NCBI RefSeq assembly: GCF_003050935.1
Contig: NZ_QAOX01000001.1
Span: 186,001 to 250,000 of the forward strand
DNA length: 64,000 nt
From: Luteibacter sp. OK325
GTDB lineage: Bacteria; Pseudomonadota; Gammaproteobacteria; Xanthomonadales; Rhodanobacteraceae
Direction of reading: 5' to 3'
The first letter of the stretch is position 1, and every line of letters begins with the position of its first letter. Below, one piece after another: positions 1-8,917 of this stretch. The notes under the pieces are model-generated. The model was not told the DNA's origin. It did not search any database and was given only the letters and a program-made list of their open reading frames with translations. The position numbers and the translations under genes were made by a program.

Positions 1-267
1 GGATGGCGCGACCTGCGGGCCGCCCATCACGCTGATACCGACCGCGTCGAATCGATCACCCTCGATCGCGGCCAGCGTGGCCCCGATGAGGTCGCGATCG
101 ACGTTGCCGTCGATGATCTGGCTATGCCCGTTGCGATCCAACGAGGCCGCCAGGTTGAGCAGCGCAAGCGGGAAGCGCGCGCTCGAACGCGATGTGATCG
201 TCGGGTTGATCAGCAACGTCCGTGGCGAACGCCCCGTGTCGGGCGTCGATGTGTCGGATAGGCTCAC
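1..267 (-). CDS. B12-binding radical SAM protein, N-terminal part (runs off the window)
   Basis: Only the first 89 codons are present; the rest lies left of base 1. The start is a GTG at 267 whose GTGA overlaps the stop of the upstream methyltransferase, so the two are translationally coupled. The visible protein has the opening of a cobalamin-binding Rossmann domain: residues 18-36 read LLINPTITSRSSARFPLAL, followed by a leucine-rich helix, a strand ending IIDGN, and later VGISVMGGPQ. This order is typical of B12-dependent radical SAM enzymes (BchE/HpnJ-like). The CxxxCxxC cluster motif would lie outside the window, so the radical SAM assignment is family inference. It is the last visible gene of the polysaccharide operon and probably acts with the two methyltransferases and the amidohydrolase. 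Confidence 0.7.
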   Translation of the reverse strand, partial: MSLSDTSTPDTGRSPRTLLINPTITSRSSARFPLALLNLAASLDRNGHSQIIDGNVDRDLIGATLAAIEGDRFDAVGISVMGGPQVAPS

Positions 268-971
268 GCGATACGCCTCAGCTGGAAGACCAGGGCCACG
301 GGAAGTTCGAGGGCCATCGGGTCGAAATGCGCACCGACGGGGATATCGGCAGGATCGAGCATCGGTTCTTCCACGCGTTCGATGGCCAGGCCGAGCGTCG
401 CGCAGGCCGCATGCCAGTGGCTGTAGAGATGCCGAGTATGGCGCACCGCGTAGCTCCGGCCGCCCGCTCGAAAGTCGCGCTGCCAGCCCAGTGCGTGCCC
501 GATGGGGTGCACATCGCTGCAGAGGATGCGGCCGCCAGGACGGGTGGCCCGGCGCAGATCCGCCAGTGCGGGAGCCAGCGTTTCGAGATGCCCGATGGTC
601 AGGCCGCATATCGTCAGGTCCGCCAGCGAACCGGGCACGGGCATGGCGGCAAGGTCGCCCTGGCGCAGCTCGACACGCCCTTCGGCGATGTATCCGTCCA
701 GCGCCTCGCGCGCCCGACCGAGCATGTCGGGGGAGAGGTCGACGCCGGTCACGCGCGACGCGTCGCGGCGCAAGGCATGCAATAGATAGCGTCCGCTACC
801 GCAGCCGGCGTCGAGCACGTGCCGACCTCGCAGGGCCTCGGGCATCAGGGCCAGCATCGCACGCTCCTCGGCCATCATCACCGGGTTGTGCGCGTGTGCG
901 GGGTAGTCGGACGACCACAGCGCATAGGCTGCGAGGGGCTCCAGTACCGGCAAAGGGGACGTCAGTGACAC
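264..971 (-). CDS. Class I SAM-dependent methyltransferase
   Basis: A 235-residue cytosolic methyltransferase. Motif I is VLDAGCGSGRYLL (about residues 48-60), then VTGVDLSPDMLGRA for ribose binding, and RPGGRILCSD as the later strand. It most resembles the UbiE/methyltransf_11 group; the substrate cannot be read from the sequence. The start overlaps the end of the upstream amidohydrolase by 10 bp and its stop overlaps the GTG of the radical SAM gene, so it sits in a translationally coupled chain. With the second methyltransferase at 2199-3029 it suggests modification of a small molecule or of a sugar of the neighbouring polysaccharide. Confidence 0.85.
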   Translation of the reverse strand: MSLTSPLPVLEPLAAYALWSSDYPAHAHNPVMMAEERAMLALMPEALRGRHVLDAGCGSGRYLLHALRRDASRVTGVDLSPDMLGRAREALDGYIAEGRVELRQGDLAAMPVPGSLADLTICGLTIGHLETLAPALADLRRATRPGGRILCSDVHPIGHALGWQRDFRAGGRSYAVRHTRHLYSHWHAACATLGLAIERVEEPMLDPADIPVGAHFDPMALELPVALVFQLRRIA

Positions 972-2194
972 CGGGCCTCCATGGCGAGATCGATCTCGCT
1001 TTCGTCATGAGAAAAGGAAACCTCGAGACCGGGCTCGAGCGCGAACACCGCGGGTTCGGCCAGCGAACGCGCGATCAGCTTCGGGCGGCCGTCCAGTTGC
1101 ACCGCGATGGTGTCCACGCCGGCGGCGGCGAACCAGTCGGCGAAGTCGGGATCGGCGATGCGCGGCACGCCTTCGCGCACGACCGCGCGGATGTCGCTAC
1201 GTGTCAGACCGACCAGGCTGTCCGCGGCCAGGCCCTCGCGATCCCGCACGATCAGCAGGTCAGCCGGTGCGCCGGCGGCCAGGCCGCCGCGCAGGCCGAG
1301 GCGGAAGATGCGAGCCGCTTGTGTCGTGACGAGAGCGAGCAGCGCCGTGCTCGACAATTCACCTCGCGCCGCGACATCGCTCAGCTCATCGAGCAGGTCG
1401 CGACGACCGCTGAGCCGCGAGTCGCTACCCAGCGCCAGGCAACCTGCCGCGTACAACCGGCGCGGGTCGAGCGTGCGTCCGAGCAGGGCGCGGTTGCTGC
1501 CGGGACACCAGACCACGGCAGCGCCACGGGCGATGACACGTTCGATATCGGCGGCGTCAAGACCGACGCCATGGATCAATACCGTATTGCTGCCGAGGCA
1601 GCCGAGCGCGTCCAGGCGCGCCAGCTCCGCGGCGGCCACCGCGTCAGTGCCTTCGGCAAGATGGATCATCCAGGGGCGGTCCGCAGGCGTCGAATGGTAG
1701 CTCGCGCTCACCGGCGGCCCGAATTCCGGACCATCGAGCGCGTAACTCCAGCCGTGGTCGCGGAGCAACGCCACCGGGAAGTCATCCTCATCGAGCGCCG
1801 CGTGCCAGGGGTCGTGGTGGACCACGCAGGTGGTCCCGGCGAGCAGGTTCTTCAGCGCGCCATGGCGAAGACGGACCGACTTCGGGACCCGCAGGGCGGC
1901 GGCGACATCGGCGTCGTGGAAATGCTGCTGGAAGGCATCTATCCAGGCGTAGCTGTTCGGAAAAGGCTCGGCACGGCGCAGCGGAGGCACGGCGTTAACC
2001 TGTAGATGCTCATGCGCGTTGATCAGCCCCGGCAAGATCCGGTGATCGCGCACGTCGACAGGGAAAGCGTTAGCTGCGGACGACGATGCGACGCGCCCGC
2101 CGCGGAGATTCAGCGGCGCGCGCGACGCACCCTGAGGCAGCATCGTCACTCCGCCTACCAGGGTCGAATCCGTCGAGGTAAGTCGCGCGGACAT
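962..2194 (-). CDS. Amidohydrolase-superfamily protein (ATZ/TRZ/cytosine deaminase-like)
   Basis: A 410-residue metal-dependent hydrolase. The family hallmarks are visible in order: ILPGLINAHEHL with the first metal-binding His pair (HxH) near residue 58, HLAEGTD near 180, LIHGVGLD near 210, and ALGSDSRLSG with the catalytic Asp near 260. A C-terminal beta-sandwich segment (GLAAGAPADLLIVRDREG) completes the usual composite domain. Members deaminate or hydrolyse C-N bonds of small ring compounds; the substrate here is unknown. The gene lies 4 bp from the upstream methyltransferase and overlaps the downstream one, so it belongs to the polysaccharide transcript although such an enzyme has no standard role in polysaccharide assembly. 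Confidence 0.8.
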   Translation of the reverse strand: MSARLTSTDSTLVGGVTMLPQGASRAPLNLRGGRVASSSAANAFPVDVRDHRILPGLINAHEHLQVNAVPPLRRAEPFPNSYAWIDAFQQHFHDADVAAALRVPKSVRLRHGALKNLLAGTTCVVHHDPWHAALDEDDFPVALLRDHGWSYALDGPEFGPPVSASYHSTPADRPWMIHLAEGTDAVAAAELARLDALGCLGSNTVLIHGVGLDAADIERVIARGAAVVWCPGSNRALLGRTLDPRRLYAAGCLALGSDSRLSGRRDLLDELSDVAARGELSSTALLALVTTQAARIFRLGLRGGLAAGAPADLLIVRDREGLAADSLVGLTRSDIRAVVREGVPRIADPDFADWFAAAGVDTIAVQLDGRPKLIARSLAEPAVFALEPGLEVSFSHDESEIDLAMEARCH

Positions 2195-2198
2195 GGCG

Positions 2199-3029
2199 TC
2201 AGCGCCGGTGCATCACGATCAGGAAGTGATCGCCCATGTCGCGCAGCAGCGGCAGCTTGCCGAAGCGGTCATCCAGCCGGCCCAGGCGCTCGTACCAGCC
2301 CGGCCGCCGTTCGTAGCGATCGACCATGTACGGCGGCGGCATGAACAGGCTCAGCGCGCTGTAGCCCGCCAGCCGGAACTGGCCGGCGAAGGCACGGTAG
2401 AACTCGCGCGGCAGGTAGTACTTCGTCCAGATGGTATGGCGGTTCATGCCCACCGCCGTGGCCCCACGTGCGCCACGCACCGCCGCGCGACGGAACCGGC
2501 CGCGCAAGGCGTAGTGCGCCGCTTCCCAGGGGCAGATGCGACCCATCACCGAGAAAACCATCACCCCGCCAGGCCGCAGAAGCCGCGCGCACTGGTCGGC
2601 CACGTCTTTCAGGTCCGGCGCGCAGTTGAGCGGTCCGAAATTGGAGTAGATGCCGTCGAAACTGCCGTCGAGTCGACCGAGCTCCTGCACGCCGAGGTGC
2701 CTGGCCTGGAGGCGCCCGCCCAGCGAGACGTCGCCGGCGCGGGACAAGGTGCGCGCGACCATGGAGGGCGACCAGTCCGTCGCGACGACGTTGTAGCCGC
2801 GCCGCGCGAATTCGGCCGCGTCGATACCGGTACCGCAGCCGAGGTCGAGCAGGCGCGAGCCGGCGCCCAGCTCGGCCACCACGGTATCCCACAGCGTCTG
2901 GCGCATGCGCTGGATCAGCGCGTTGTTGCCGCGCGGGCCATCGTAGTCGGCGGCGACGCTGTCGAACGCCCGCTGCGTGTCGAGCAGACGCGCGTCGTCG
3001 ATCGGTTCAGGCGTCGGTTGAGCACTCAT
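2199..3029 (-). CDS. Class I SAM-dependent methyltransferase
   Basis: A 276-residue methyltransferase with a clear SAM-binding motif, LLDLGCGTGIDAAEFA (about residues 60-75), then VVATDWSPSMV and LLRPGGVMVFSVMG. The C-terminal third, rich in aromatic and basic residues (YYLPREFYRAF, PPPYMVDRYER), is typical of methyltransferases acting on lipid or glycan acceptors, but the acceptor is not identifiable. It follows the Wzz-like gene by 24 bp and precedes the amidohydrolase by 4 bp. It differs in length and sequence from the methyltransferase at 264-971, so the two are not a recent duplication. Confidence 0.85.
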   Translation of the reverse strand: MSAQPTPEPIDDARLLDTQRAFDSVAADYDGPRGNNALIQRMRQTLWDTVVAELGAGSRLLDLGCGTGIDAAEFARRGYNVVATDWSPSMVARTLSRAGDVSLGGRLQARHLGVQELGRLDGSFDGIYSNFGPLNCAPDLKDVADQCARLLRPGGVMVFSVMGRICPWEAAHYALRGRFRRAAVRGARGATAVGMNRHTIWTKYYLPREFYRAFAGQFRLAGYSALSLFMPPPYMVDRYERRPGWYERLGRLDDRFGKLPLLRDMGDHFLIVMHRR

Positions 3030-3053
3030 ATCGGTCGTTTCCGGGGGTTCGGA

Positions 3054-3890
3054 TCAGTGAGTGCCGAGCGGGCGCGCTTTGGTTGAACGACGCCGTAGCG
3101 CATTGCGTCCGATCGCCGCCACGCCGGCAAGGAACAGGCCGAACACGATGCCGATCCCGATGCTGAGGACGCTGTTGGGAAAGGCACGGTATTCGGGCAC
3201 GTACACCGGCCACGGCATGGAGGTCTCATAGGTGTAGTTGGGTGCAAGGCGCACGACCAGCTCGCTACGCGCCTGCTGCAGCGCGCGGATGTCTTCGTTC
3301 TTGCTGGCAAGCAGGACGCCGGCAAGCGCCGCGGCCGCGTGGTCGGCGGATTCGGTGCCGCTTGTCAGGCGGACGCGGTCGGCAAGCGCGATGCGCAGGT
3401 TGCTGTCCAGCTCATCCAGGCGATCGTTGGCCAGCTTCAGCGGCAGCGCATCGAGTCGCTGGTGTACCGCCTGCAGCTGGGTGAGCGTGGCCCTGGCGAG
3501 CTCATTCGCCTGGCGTGCCGAATAGGCGCGGATGGTGAGCTTGAAGAGATTGGCAAACGGGTTGGGATCGATCTTGAGGCTTCTGCGATACAGCCGCGCC
3601 TCGGCCGAGTCCGGTACGAGCCCCAGGCTGCGGACCACATCGTCCTGGAACGGCACGGTCTGCACGCGCGCAATCACGCGAAGCAGTGGCTCGACCTTGG
3701 GGTCCTGGCCGACCGGCGCGGATCCCACCTGACCGATCTGGATCCACGCGGTGGCTTCCCACTGGCTCCTCGCCGTGGATACCCAGGCAAACGTAAGCCC
3801 GAGCACCACGACGAGCACGGCGACAAACCAGCGCCATTCGCGTCGGAAGATGTGCCACAGGTCGATCAGGTAGATCTCGTTTTGTTCCAT
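3054..3890 (-). CDS. Wzz/chain-length determinant family protein
   Basis: A 278-residue inner-membrane polysaccharide co-polymerase. The topology is characteristic: a short cytoplasmic N-terminus with IYLIDLWHIFRREWR, TM1 at about residues 20-40, a long periplasmic region rich in Arg and Ala (coiled-coil-like LKLANDRLDELDSNLR), and TM2 at about 245-265 (VLSIGIGIVFGLFLAGVAA). It has no cytoplasmic BY-kinase domain, so it is a PCP1- or PCP2b-like protein. It presumably sets chain length together with the polymerase gene just upstream, with which it overlaps by 25 bp. Confidence 0.85.
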   Translation of the reverse strand: MEQNEIYLIDLWHIFRREWRWFVAVLVVVLGLTFAWVSTARSQWEATAWIQIGQVGSAPVGQDPKVEPLLRVIARVQTVPFQDDVVRSLGLVPDSAEARLYRRSLKIDPNPFANLFKLTIRAYSARQANELARATLTQLQAVHQRLDALPLKLANDRLDELDSNLRIALADRVRLTSGTESADHAAAALAGVLLASKNEDIRALQQARSELVVRLAPNYTYETSMPWPVYVPEYRAFPNSVLSIGIGIVFGLFLAGVAAIGRNALRRRSTKARPLGTH

Positions 3891-5038
3891 GCGTGAGGCT
3901 CGTTGGGAAGGTGAATGGCGACGCCGTCACGCCGGCTCGGCAGCAAGGCCGCGAAGAGCTGCATGAGCAGGCACAGAACGATGAAAGCCGCGTTGGTCCA
4001 GATGAAGGCCTGCGGCGCGAAGGGCGACATCAGGCTGACATAGGCCACGCGCAGGAAAATCAGCAACGAAAACAGCGACACCGAGGCACGGAGCCGGCGC
4101 ACGCTCCATAGCAACAGGGCATAGAGAAGGATCATCGAGAGCACGGCGCCCCAGGGACCGAAGGCGAGCAGGAAGGGGAGAAACTCCGTGCCCACGTTGA
4201 TGTTCGGCGCATCGAAGGGAATGTCCGCTGCGGCGGTGACCGTCGGGCCGCTGAGCGGGACGAGCTGGCCGACAAGGATGCTCGCGTTGGCGTAGCCCTT
4301 CGTCACCATCGATGCGAAGTTGTAAGGTCCGGCGCTCACATACAGGGCCAGCCATTTGATGCCCTGGGGCGAGGCACGATACAGCGCGCTGAATGGCAGG
4401 TTCACGTTGTCCAGCGAACCCGAGCGAACGGCGCCCAGCACCGAGAACACGGTGGCCCCGATCACGCCGATCACGCTGACCGACTTCCACGGCAACGGCC
4501 GGTGTGGGTCGCGGCGAAACAGGATGACCAGGGCGAAGGAGAACAGCGCCGCGAAGATCCGGTTGCGGTCGATCACCAGCACAGGGAACACCAGGCCCAC
4601 CGTGATGAGCACGTTGCGCAGGCCACGGTAGCGCGTGCAGAGCAATCCGATCGGCGGGAGGGTCCAGCACAGCGACGAGATATGTCGCACGTGTTCGCGC
4701 CCAGGCTCCATCGTCGCGTAGGAAGCCGGATTGTCCAGCAAGGGCACCGGGAACAGCGTCAGGTCCAGACCACAGAAGACGATGACCACCGCAGCGAATA
4801 TCAGCGCAACGAAGGCCTCGCGGCTCCCCGTGTAGTCGTGGGCGCGGAAACGGGCGATCGAAGGCAGGCGGATACCCGCAAAGGCGTCGAAGAGGATGAT
4901 GCCGACCGCGCCCACCACCAGCAGCAGCATGCCCTCCACATAGCCGGCCGGAAGATCGTAGGCAAGCAAGGTCAGCCCGCACGCAAAAAGGAGGGGCCAG
5001 GCGATATAGGTTGCAGGCTGGCGCAGGAATCGCTTCAT
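3866..5038 (-). CDS. Wzy-like oligosaccharide repeat-unit polymerase
   Basis: A 390-residue integral membrane protein with about 10 hydrophobic helices and a large hydrophilic loop in the middle, the pattern of O-antigen/EpsG-type polymerases. The start chosen is the ATG at 5038, whose ATGA overlaps the stop of the glycosyltransferase; a longer frame to 5218 lies inside that gene and lacks membrane character. Sequence in this family is too divergent for motif-level assignment, so the call rests on topology and on its neighbours: flippase, glycosyltransferase and Wzz. The periplasmic loop near residues 255-290 (ASPQGIKWLALYVSAG, then ADIPFDAPNINVG) may be the catalytic face. Confidence 0.75.
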   Translation of the reverse strand: MKRFLRQPATYIAWPLLFACGLTLLAYDLPAGYVEGMLLLVVGAVGIILFDAFAGIRLPSIARFRAHDYTGSREAFVALIFAAVVIVFCGLDLTLFPVPLLDNPASYATMEPGREHVRHISSLCWTLPPIGLLCTRYRGLRNVLITVGLVFPVLVIDRNRIFAALFSFALVILFRRDPHRPLPWKSVSVIGVIGATVFSVLGAVRSGSLDNVNLPFSALYRASPQGIKWLALYVSAGPYNFASMVTKGYANASILVGQLVPLSGPTVTAAADIPFDAPNINVGTEFLPFLLAFGPWGAVLSMILLYALLLWSVRRLRASVSLFSLLIFLRVAYVSLMSPFAPQAFIWTNAAFIVLCLLMQLFAALLPSRRDGVAIHLPNEPHAWNKTRST

Positions 5039-5979
5039 ACGCCCTCCGCGTGGCGGTGCGCGGTGCGCAGGCGCAGCTTCGACAGGGCAAGCAGGGAGAC
5101 GTAGGCGGCCAGATGCAGCGCCACGCGCGAGTGGCGCTTCTGCAGGAAGGCGATCTTTGCGCTGATGTATTGCGCCTGCGCACGCAACAGCGTGCGATAC
5201 GGCTCGTCGAACAGGCACAGGCGACTCATCGCCACCTCGCGCGATTCGGCCAGGTTCACGATGCGCGTGGCGGTATGCCGTGTCTTGCTGAAATTGGCAC
5301 CATGCAGCCGGTAAGCGCAGACGGTGACGTCGATGAAACCCAGCGCATCGCGCGCGGCCAGGCGAAGGAACATGTCCCAGTCGTCGATGCGCAGGCCCTC
5401 GGTCCAGCGCGCGACGGTCTCCAGCACGCTCTTGCGCAGCAGGGTGACCGGACCACCGATGGCCCAGTGACCGATCACGGCGCGACGAATGCCGTCGCTC
5501 GAATCATACAGGCGCTTGTCGGCACCATGCAGGTCGCACATGCCGCTGTCGTAGAGGCGGTTGCCGTCGCCGTCGATCACGATCGAATCGCCGATGACGG
5601 CGCCCTTGTGCCTGTGCGACATCAGGTAGCGCACTTGTGCCTCGAGGCCGCCGGGCAAGAGGTAGTCATCGCTGGCGCCGATACGAAGGAACTCGCCATG
5701 CGAGCGCGCCGCCAGCTCGTTGAGCGTCGCGGCGATCCCACGGTTCTCGCGCCGCACGAACTCCACCGCTATCTCGGCACCGTGCACGGCGACCCAGTGT
5801 GCGATGCGCTCGGCCGTATGGTCCGTGGAGCCGTCGTCGATGATGACGATCTCCTTGGCCGGGTAAGGATCCTCCAGGACGCTATCCAGGCAGCGCTCGA
5901 CAAAACCTTCATGATTGAAGGCGGGGATCAGTACCGATACCAGCGGGGAGCGCACTGCCTCGTTCAGTTCGCCCGTCAT
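5035..5979 (-). CDS. Glycosyltransferase family 2
   Basis: A 314-residue GT-A-fold glycosyltransferase. VSVLIPAFNHEGFVERCLDS opens the nucleotide-binding fold, IVIIDDGSTDHT carries the first conserved Asp pair, and GEFLRIGASDDYLLPGG carries the DXD-like metal site. A downstream DDWDMFLRLAA is the usual acceptor-side acidic motif. Donor and acceptor are unknown; by context it adds a sugar to the lipid-linked repeat unit in the cytoplasm. The ATG at 5979 gives a 4-bp ATGA overlap with the flippase stop, and its own stop overlaps the polymerase start in the same way. It is the only glycosyltransferase visible in this operon, so others must lie elsewhere. Confidence 0.88.
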   Translation of the reverse strand: MTGELNEAVRSPLVSVLIPAFNHEGFVERCLDSVLEDPYPAKEIVIIDDGSTDHTAERIAHWVAVHGAEIAVEFVRRENRGIAATLNELAARSHGEFLRIGASDDYLLPGGLEAQVRYLMSHRHKGAVIGDSIVIDGDGNRLYDSGMCDLHGADKRLYDSSDGIRRAVIGHWAIGGPVTLLRKSVLETVARWTEGLRIDDWDMFLRLAARDALGFIDVTVCAYRLHGANFSKTRHTATRIVNLAESREVAMSRLCLFDEPYRTLLRAQAQYISAKIAFLQKRHSRVALHLAAYVSLLALSKLRLRTAHRHAEGV

Positions 5980-7232
5980 GTGCGTAACCCTCCGAGGTAA
6001 TGGCGAACCACCAGCACGTTGAAAAGCAGGTAGCCGACGTAGTTGATGGCGAAGGCGTACATGGCGCCGACCAGGCCGAAATGTGCCGTGCACACATAGA
6101 CAAGCAGCAGGTAGGTCACGCCGAAGGCGATCTCGGAGGCCACGAACAGACGGGTCATCGCCTTGGCCAGCATCACGTAGGAGAGGACGAAGGAAGCGAT
6201 CTTGACCACGTCACCGACCAGCTGCGGCGCATAGAGATCGTCGGCCGTGGTGAAGTCCGTGCTGAAGAGCATCCGTGTCACCCATCCGCGTGCCACGTAC
6301 ACCAGCGCGGCCAGCACGAGCACGGCAGGAAGGATGTGCCGGTAAGCGTTGCGCAGCTCGCCGACCAGTGCCCCACGCTCGCTGATCGAAGCGAGTTTGG
6401 GCAGGTAATAGATGTTTATCGCCGCGGTAAGGAACAGCAGGTAGGCATCCGACACCTTGCTGACGGCCTGCCAGTTGCCGACCTGTTGCCAGCCGAACTG
6501 GAGCGCGAGGTGGTCGCGTACGGCGATGTTCACCAGCGGCGGAAGCAAGGCCGAACTGATCGTCATCAACGAGAAAGCGGCAAGCCGGCCGTTCATCTCG
6601 CGATCGAAGCGAAGCCGCGGCAGGCTCTGGCGAAAGTACGGGCTGCGCCACCACGAGGGCAGCGCCACGGCCAGCCATGCCAGCTGACCGAGTACGAGGG
6701 CGAGCAAGGCGCCGTAGAGCTGGAAGCGACTGGCCAGCCACGCAGCCATGGCGATACCGAGCACCGAACCGATCACCTGGATGAAAGCCAGTCGCCGCAC
6801 GTCCATGAAGCCGTTGATCACAGCCAGCACATAGTTCACCGCGGCGATGCCCAGCTGGGCCAGTGCAAGCACGCGGATGAGGCTCTCGAAGCTAGCGTCG
6901 CCGAGGATCCAGATCGCGAGCTGCCGGCTGAAGACCAGTGCGGCAAGCCCCATCAGGCAGGACGCGCACAGCGCGTATGAAAGTGCCGCGGCGAGCAGGC
7001 GCGAAAGACGCGGCGGGTCGCCGCGATACTCGGCCACGTACTTGACGATGCCAGCGCTGATGCCTCCACCGGCGAGCACGGCCAGCAGCGACATAAGGCT
7101 CATGAACTGCCCCAGCCGGCCGACGCCTTCGGGCCCGGCGAACCATGCCACCAGCTTGATCACGACCAGGCCGGCCAGCAGCCGCGCGGCTGTGCCTATG
7201 GCTGAGTAGAAGCCGGCGCGAGCCAGGTTCAT
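5976..7232 (-). CDS. WzxE-like lipid-linked oligosaccharide flippase
   Basis: A 418-residue MOP-superfamily flippase with about 12 membrane segments. The N-terminus ([20 protein letters not shown], then [11 protein letters not shown]) and the segment [26 protein letters not shown] match the pattern I recall for the enterobacterial common antigen flippase WzxE rather than generic RfbX proteins. It would move the undecaprenyl-linked repeat unit across the inner membrane. It overlaps the aminotransferase stop by 4 bp. WzxE partners act on units containing Fuc4NAc; here the neighbours indicate a 3-amino- or 4-amino-6-deoxyhexose, which fits an amino-sugar-containing unit. Confidence 0.88.
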   Translation of the reverse strand: MNLARAGFYSAIGTAARLLAGLVVIKLVAWFAGPEGVGRLGQFMSLMSLLAVLAGGGISAGIVKYVAEYRGDPPRLSRLLAAALSYALCASCLMGLAALVFSRQLAIWILGDASFESLIRVLALAQLGIAAVNYVLAVINGFMDVRRLAFIQVIGSVLGIAMAAWLASRFQLYGALLALVLGQLAWLAVALPSWWRSPYFRQSLPRLRFDREMNGRLAAFSLMTISSALLPPLVNIAVRDHLALQFGWQQVGNWQAVSKVSDAYLLFLTAAINIYYLPKLASISERGALVGELRNAYRHILPAVLVLAALVYVARGWVTRMLFSTDFTTADDLYAPQLVGDVVKIASFVLSYVMLAKAMTRLFVASEIAFGVTYLLLVYVCTAHFGLVGAMYAFAINYVGYLLFNVLVVRHYLGGLRT

Positions 7233-8341
7233 GCCGGTGCGCCGAAGCTCATGCAGGCCGCGATAACGCGTTCCACCGCCTCGTCGCCGAGCGTCGGTCC
7301 GATCGGAAGGCTGAGTACCTCGTCGTGCAGGCGCTCCGTCAGCGGCAGGCTCACTGCATCGGCTACGGCGTAGGCCGGTTGCCGGTACGGAGCCACGGGG
7401 TAGTGAACCTGGCTATGGATGCCCTGCGCCAGCAGGTGCGCCTGCAGCGCGTCGCGACGGGCACTGCGGACCACGAACAGGTGCCAGGCGTGGCGCTCGT
7501 CGCTGTGAAGCGTCGGCACGAGGATGTCCGGATGATGGATGGCCGCGAGGTAGCGCCGGGCGATCGCCCGGCGGCGAGCGACATCCGCGTCCACGTACGG
7601 CAGCTTCACGCGCAACATCGCCGCCTGCATCTCGTCCAGGCGAGAGTTCACGCCCTGGTAGAGGTGCCGGTACTTTTCCAGCGAACCATAGTTGCGCAGC
7701 GCGGCCACGCGTCCGGCCAGTTCGGCGTCGGCGGTGACGACCGCGCCGCCATCGCCCAGCGCGCCCAGGTTCTTCGCGGGAAAGAAGCTGAAGGCCGCGG
7801 CGTCGCCGAAGGCGCCCGCACGGCGCCCTGACCAAGTGGCGCCGTGCGCCTGGGCCGCGTCCTCGATCACCAGCAGCTCATGCCGATGGGCGATGGCCGT
7901 GAGTGCATGCATATCGGCCAGTTGACCGTACAGGTGCACCGGCATGATCGCGCGTGTTCGTGGCCCGATGGCCGCCTCGACGCGCGCCGGATCGAGATTG
8001 AAGGTGGACAGCTCCGGCTCCACGGCGACGGGTACCAGTCCGCTCTGTGTGATCGCGAGGAAGCTCGCGATAAACGTGTTGCCGGGCACGATGACCTCGT
8101 CCCCGTCGGCCAGCCTGCCCAACGATTTGTACGCGCGCAGGATCAGCGACAGCGCGTCCAGTCCGTTGCCGACACCGACGGCGTGGGGCAGGCCGCACCA
8201 TTGAGCGAACTCCCGCTCGAAGGCTTCCACTTCCGGGCCGAGCACATACCAGCCGGAGTCGATGACGCGTGCCGCCGCCGCCTTCAGCTCATCGGCGTGG
8301 CGGGCATTGATGGCACGCACATCGAGGAACGGCAGGTCCAT
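7229..8341 (-). CDS. DegT/DnrJ/EryC1-type sugar aminotransferase (FdtB/QdtB-like)
   Basis: A 370-residue PLP enzyme that transaminates nucleotide-linked keto sugars. Visible motifs are [13 protein letters not shown] (cofactor phosphate region, about residues 58-70), [11 protein letters not shown] with the ring-stacking Asp, and [18 protein letters not shown] with the Schiff-base Lys near residue 185. The start is the ATG at 8341 ([15 protein letters not shown]), 13 bp after the isomerase gene; a longer frame to 8386 would overlap that gene. Next to an FdtA-like isomerase the most likely product is dTDP-3-amino-3,6-dideoxyhexose. RffA/WecE-type 4-amination is the alternative. Confidence 0.88.
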   Translation of the reverse strand: MDLPFLDVRAINARHADELKAAAARVIDSGWYVLGPEVEAFEREFAQWCGLPHAVGVGNGLDALSLILRAYKSLGRLADGDEVIVPGNTFIASFLAITQSGLVPVAVEPELSTFNLDPARVEAAIGPRTRAIMPVHLYGQLADMHALTAIAHRHELLVIEDAAQAHGATWSGRRAGAFGDAAAFSFFPAKNLGALGDGGAVVTADAELAGRVAALRNYGSLEKYRHLYQGVNSRLDEMQAAMLRVKLPYVDADVARRRAIARRYLAAIHHPDILVPTLHSDERHAWHLFVVRSARRDALQAHLLAQGIHSQVHYPVAPYRQPAYAVADAVSLPLTERLHDEVLSLPIGPTLGDEAVERVIAACMSFGAPA

Positions 8342-8354
8342 TACGCTGCCTTCG

Positions 8355-8780
8355 TCACAGGGCAACCCCTTCCAAATAACGTTCACCGTGTACTTCGCGC
8401 AGGAACTGCGCGTAGTCGGTGATGTAGTCGGCCGGGTCGTAGAACTGGTCGGCCAGGACCATCAGCACGCAGTCGTCGCTGAAGTCGTAGAGCTCACGCC
8501 AGACCATGCTACCGAGCAGCAGCCCTTGGGTGGGATCGTCGAGTACGACCGTCGCCGGGCCGCTGCCATCATCGAGCAACAGCGTGACCGAGCCACGAAC
8601 CGGCACCGCCAGTTGGGTGAGGTGGCGATGGGCATGTTGCCCGCGGTGTACATCCGGGGTGTTGGCAAAGATGTAGTAGACCCGCCGGATTTCGAACGGC
8701 ACGTTCCGGTTCTGCTCCAGGGAAACGAGCATGCCCCGGCTATCGCCGTGCTTCTGTAACTGGATTCGCTCGATTTCCAT
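8355..8780 (-). CDS. dTDP-4-keto-6-deoxyhexose 3,4-ketoisomerase (FdtA/QdtA, WxcM-like)
   Basis: A 141-residue single cupin domain. It starts [20 protein letters not shown] and continues [18 protein letters not shown], with the His cluster ([10 protein letters not shown]) that forms the catalytic centre in FdtA/QdtA enzymes, then SVTLLLDDG, typical of the WxcM-like C-terminal cupin. It isomerises dTDP-4-keto-6-deoxyglucose to the 3-keto sugar that the adjacent aminotransferase then aminates. It is the first gene of the minus-strand operon, with a divergent regulatory region carrying a nested inverted repeat at 8823-8883. FdtA (galacto product) and QdtA (gluco product) cannot be separated by eye. 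Confidence 0.9.
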   Translation of the reverse strand: MEIERIQLQKHGDSRGMLVSLEQNRNVPFEIRRVYYIFANTPDVHRGQHAHRHLTQLAVPVRGSVTLLLDDGSGPATVVLDDPTQGLLLGSMVWRELYDFSDDCVLMVLADQFYDPADYITDYAQFLREVHGERYLEGVAL

Positions 8781-8822
8781 GGGATCAGCCAGGCACTGTT
8801 TCGTTGATGGCGTCGTACGAAG

Positions 8823-8883
8823 TTGAGTGCCGGCCCTGTCGCCAAAGGTTGCGGCAACCTTCCGCCGCCTGCACGGCACTCAA
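8823..8883. promoter_or_regulatory. Nested perfect inverted repeats in the polysaccharide/cytochrome divergent region
   Basis: The outer arms TTGAGTGCCG (8823-8832) and CGGCACTCAA (8874-8883) are perfect reverse complements. Inside them AAGGTTG (8845-8851) and CAACCTT (8855-8861) pair around a 3-base loop. The structure lies in the 137-bp gap between the first gene of the polysaccharide operon and the cytochrome b561 gene. It could be an operator or a cruciform; no terminator T-tract is present. Confidence 0.5.
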
Positions 8884-8917
8884 TCGCATTGGCAGCGATG
8901 CGAAGGGCAGCTCGGGC

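Noticed and set aside
77-2005. A 642-codon plus-strand open frame opposite the methyltransferase and amidohydrolase genes
   Set aside because: It is low-complexity Arg/Ala-rich translation caused by high GC; the minus strand carries recognisable enzymes with overlapping starts and stops.
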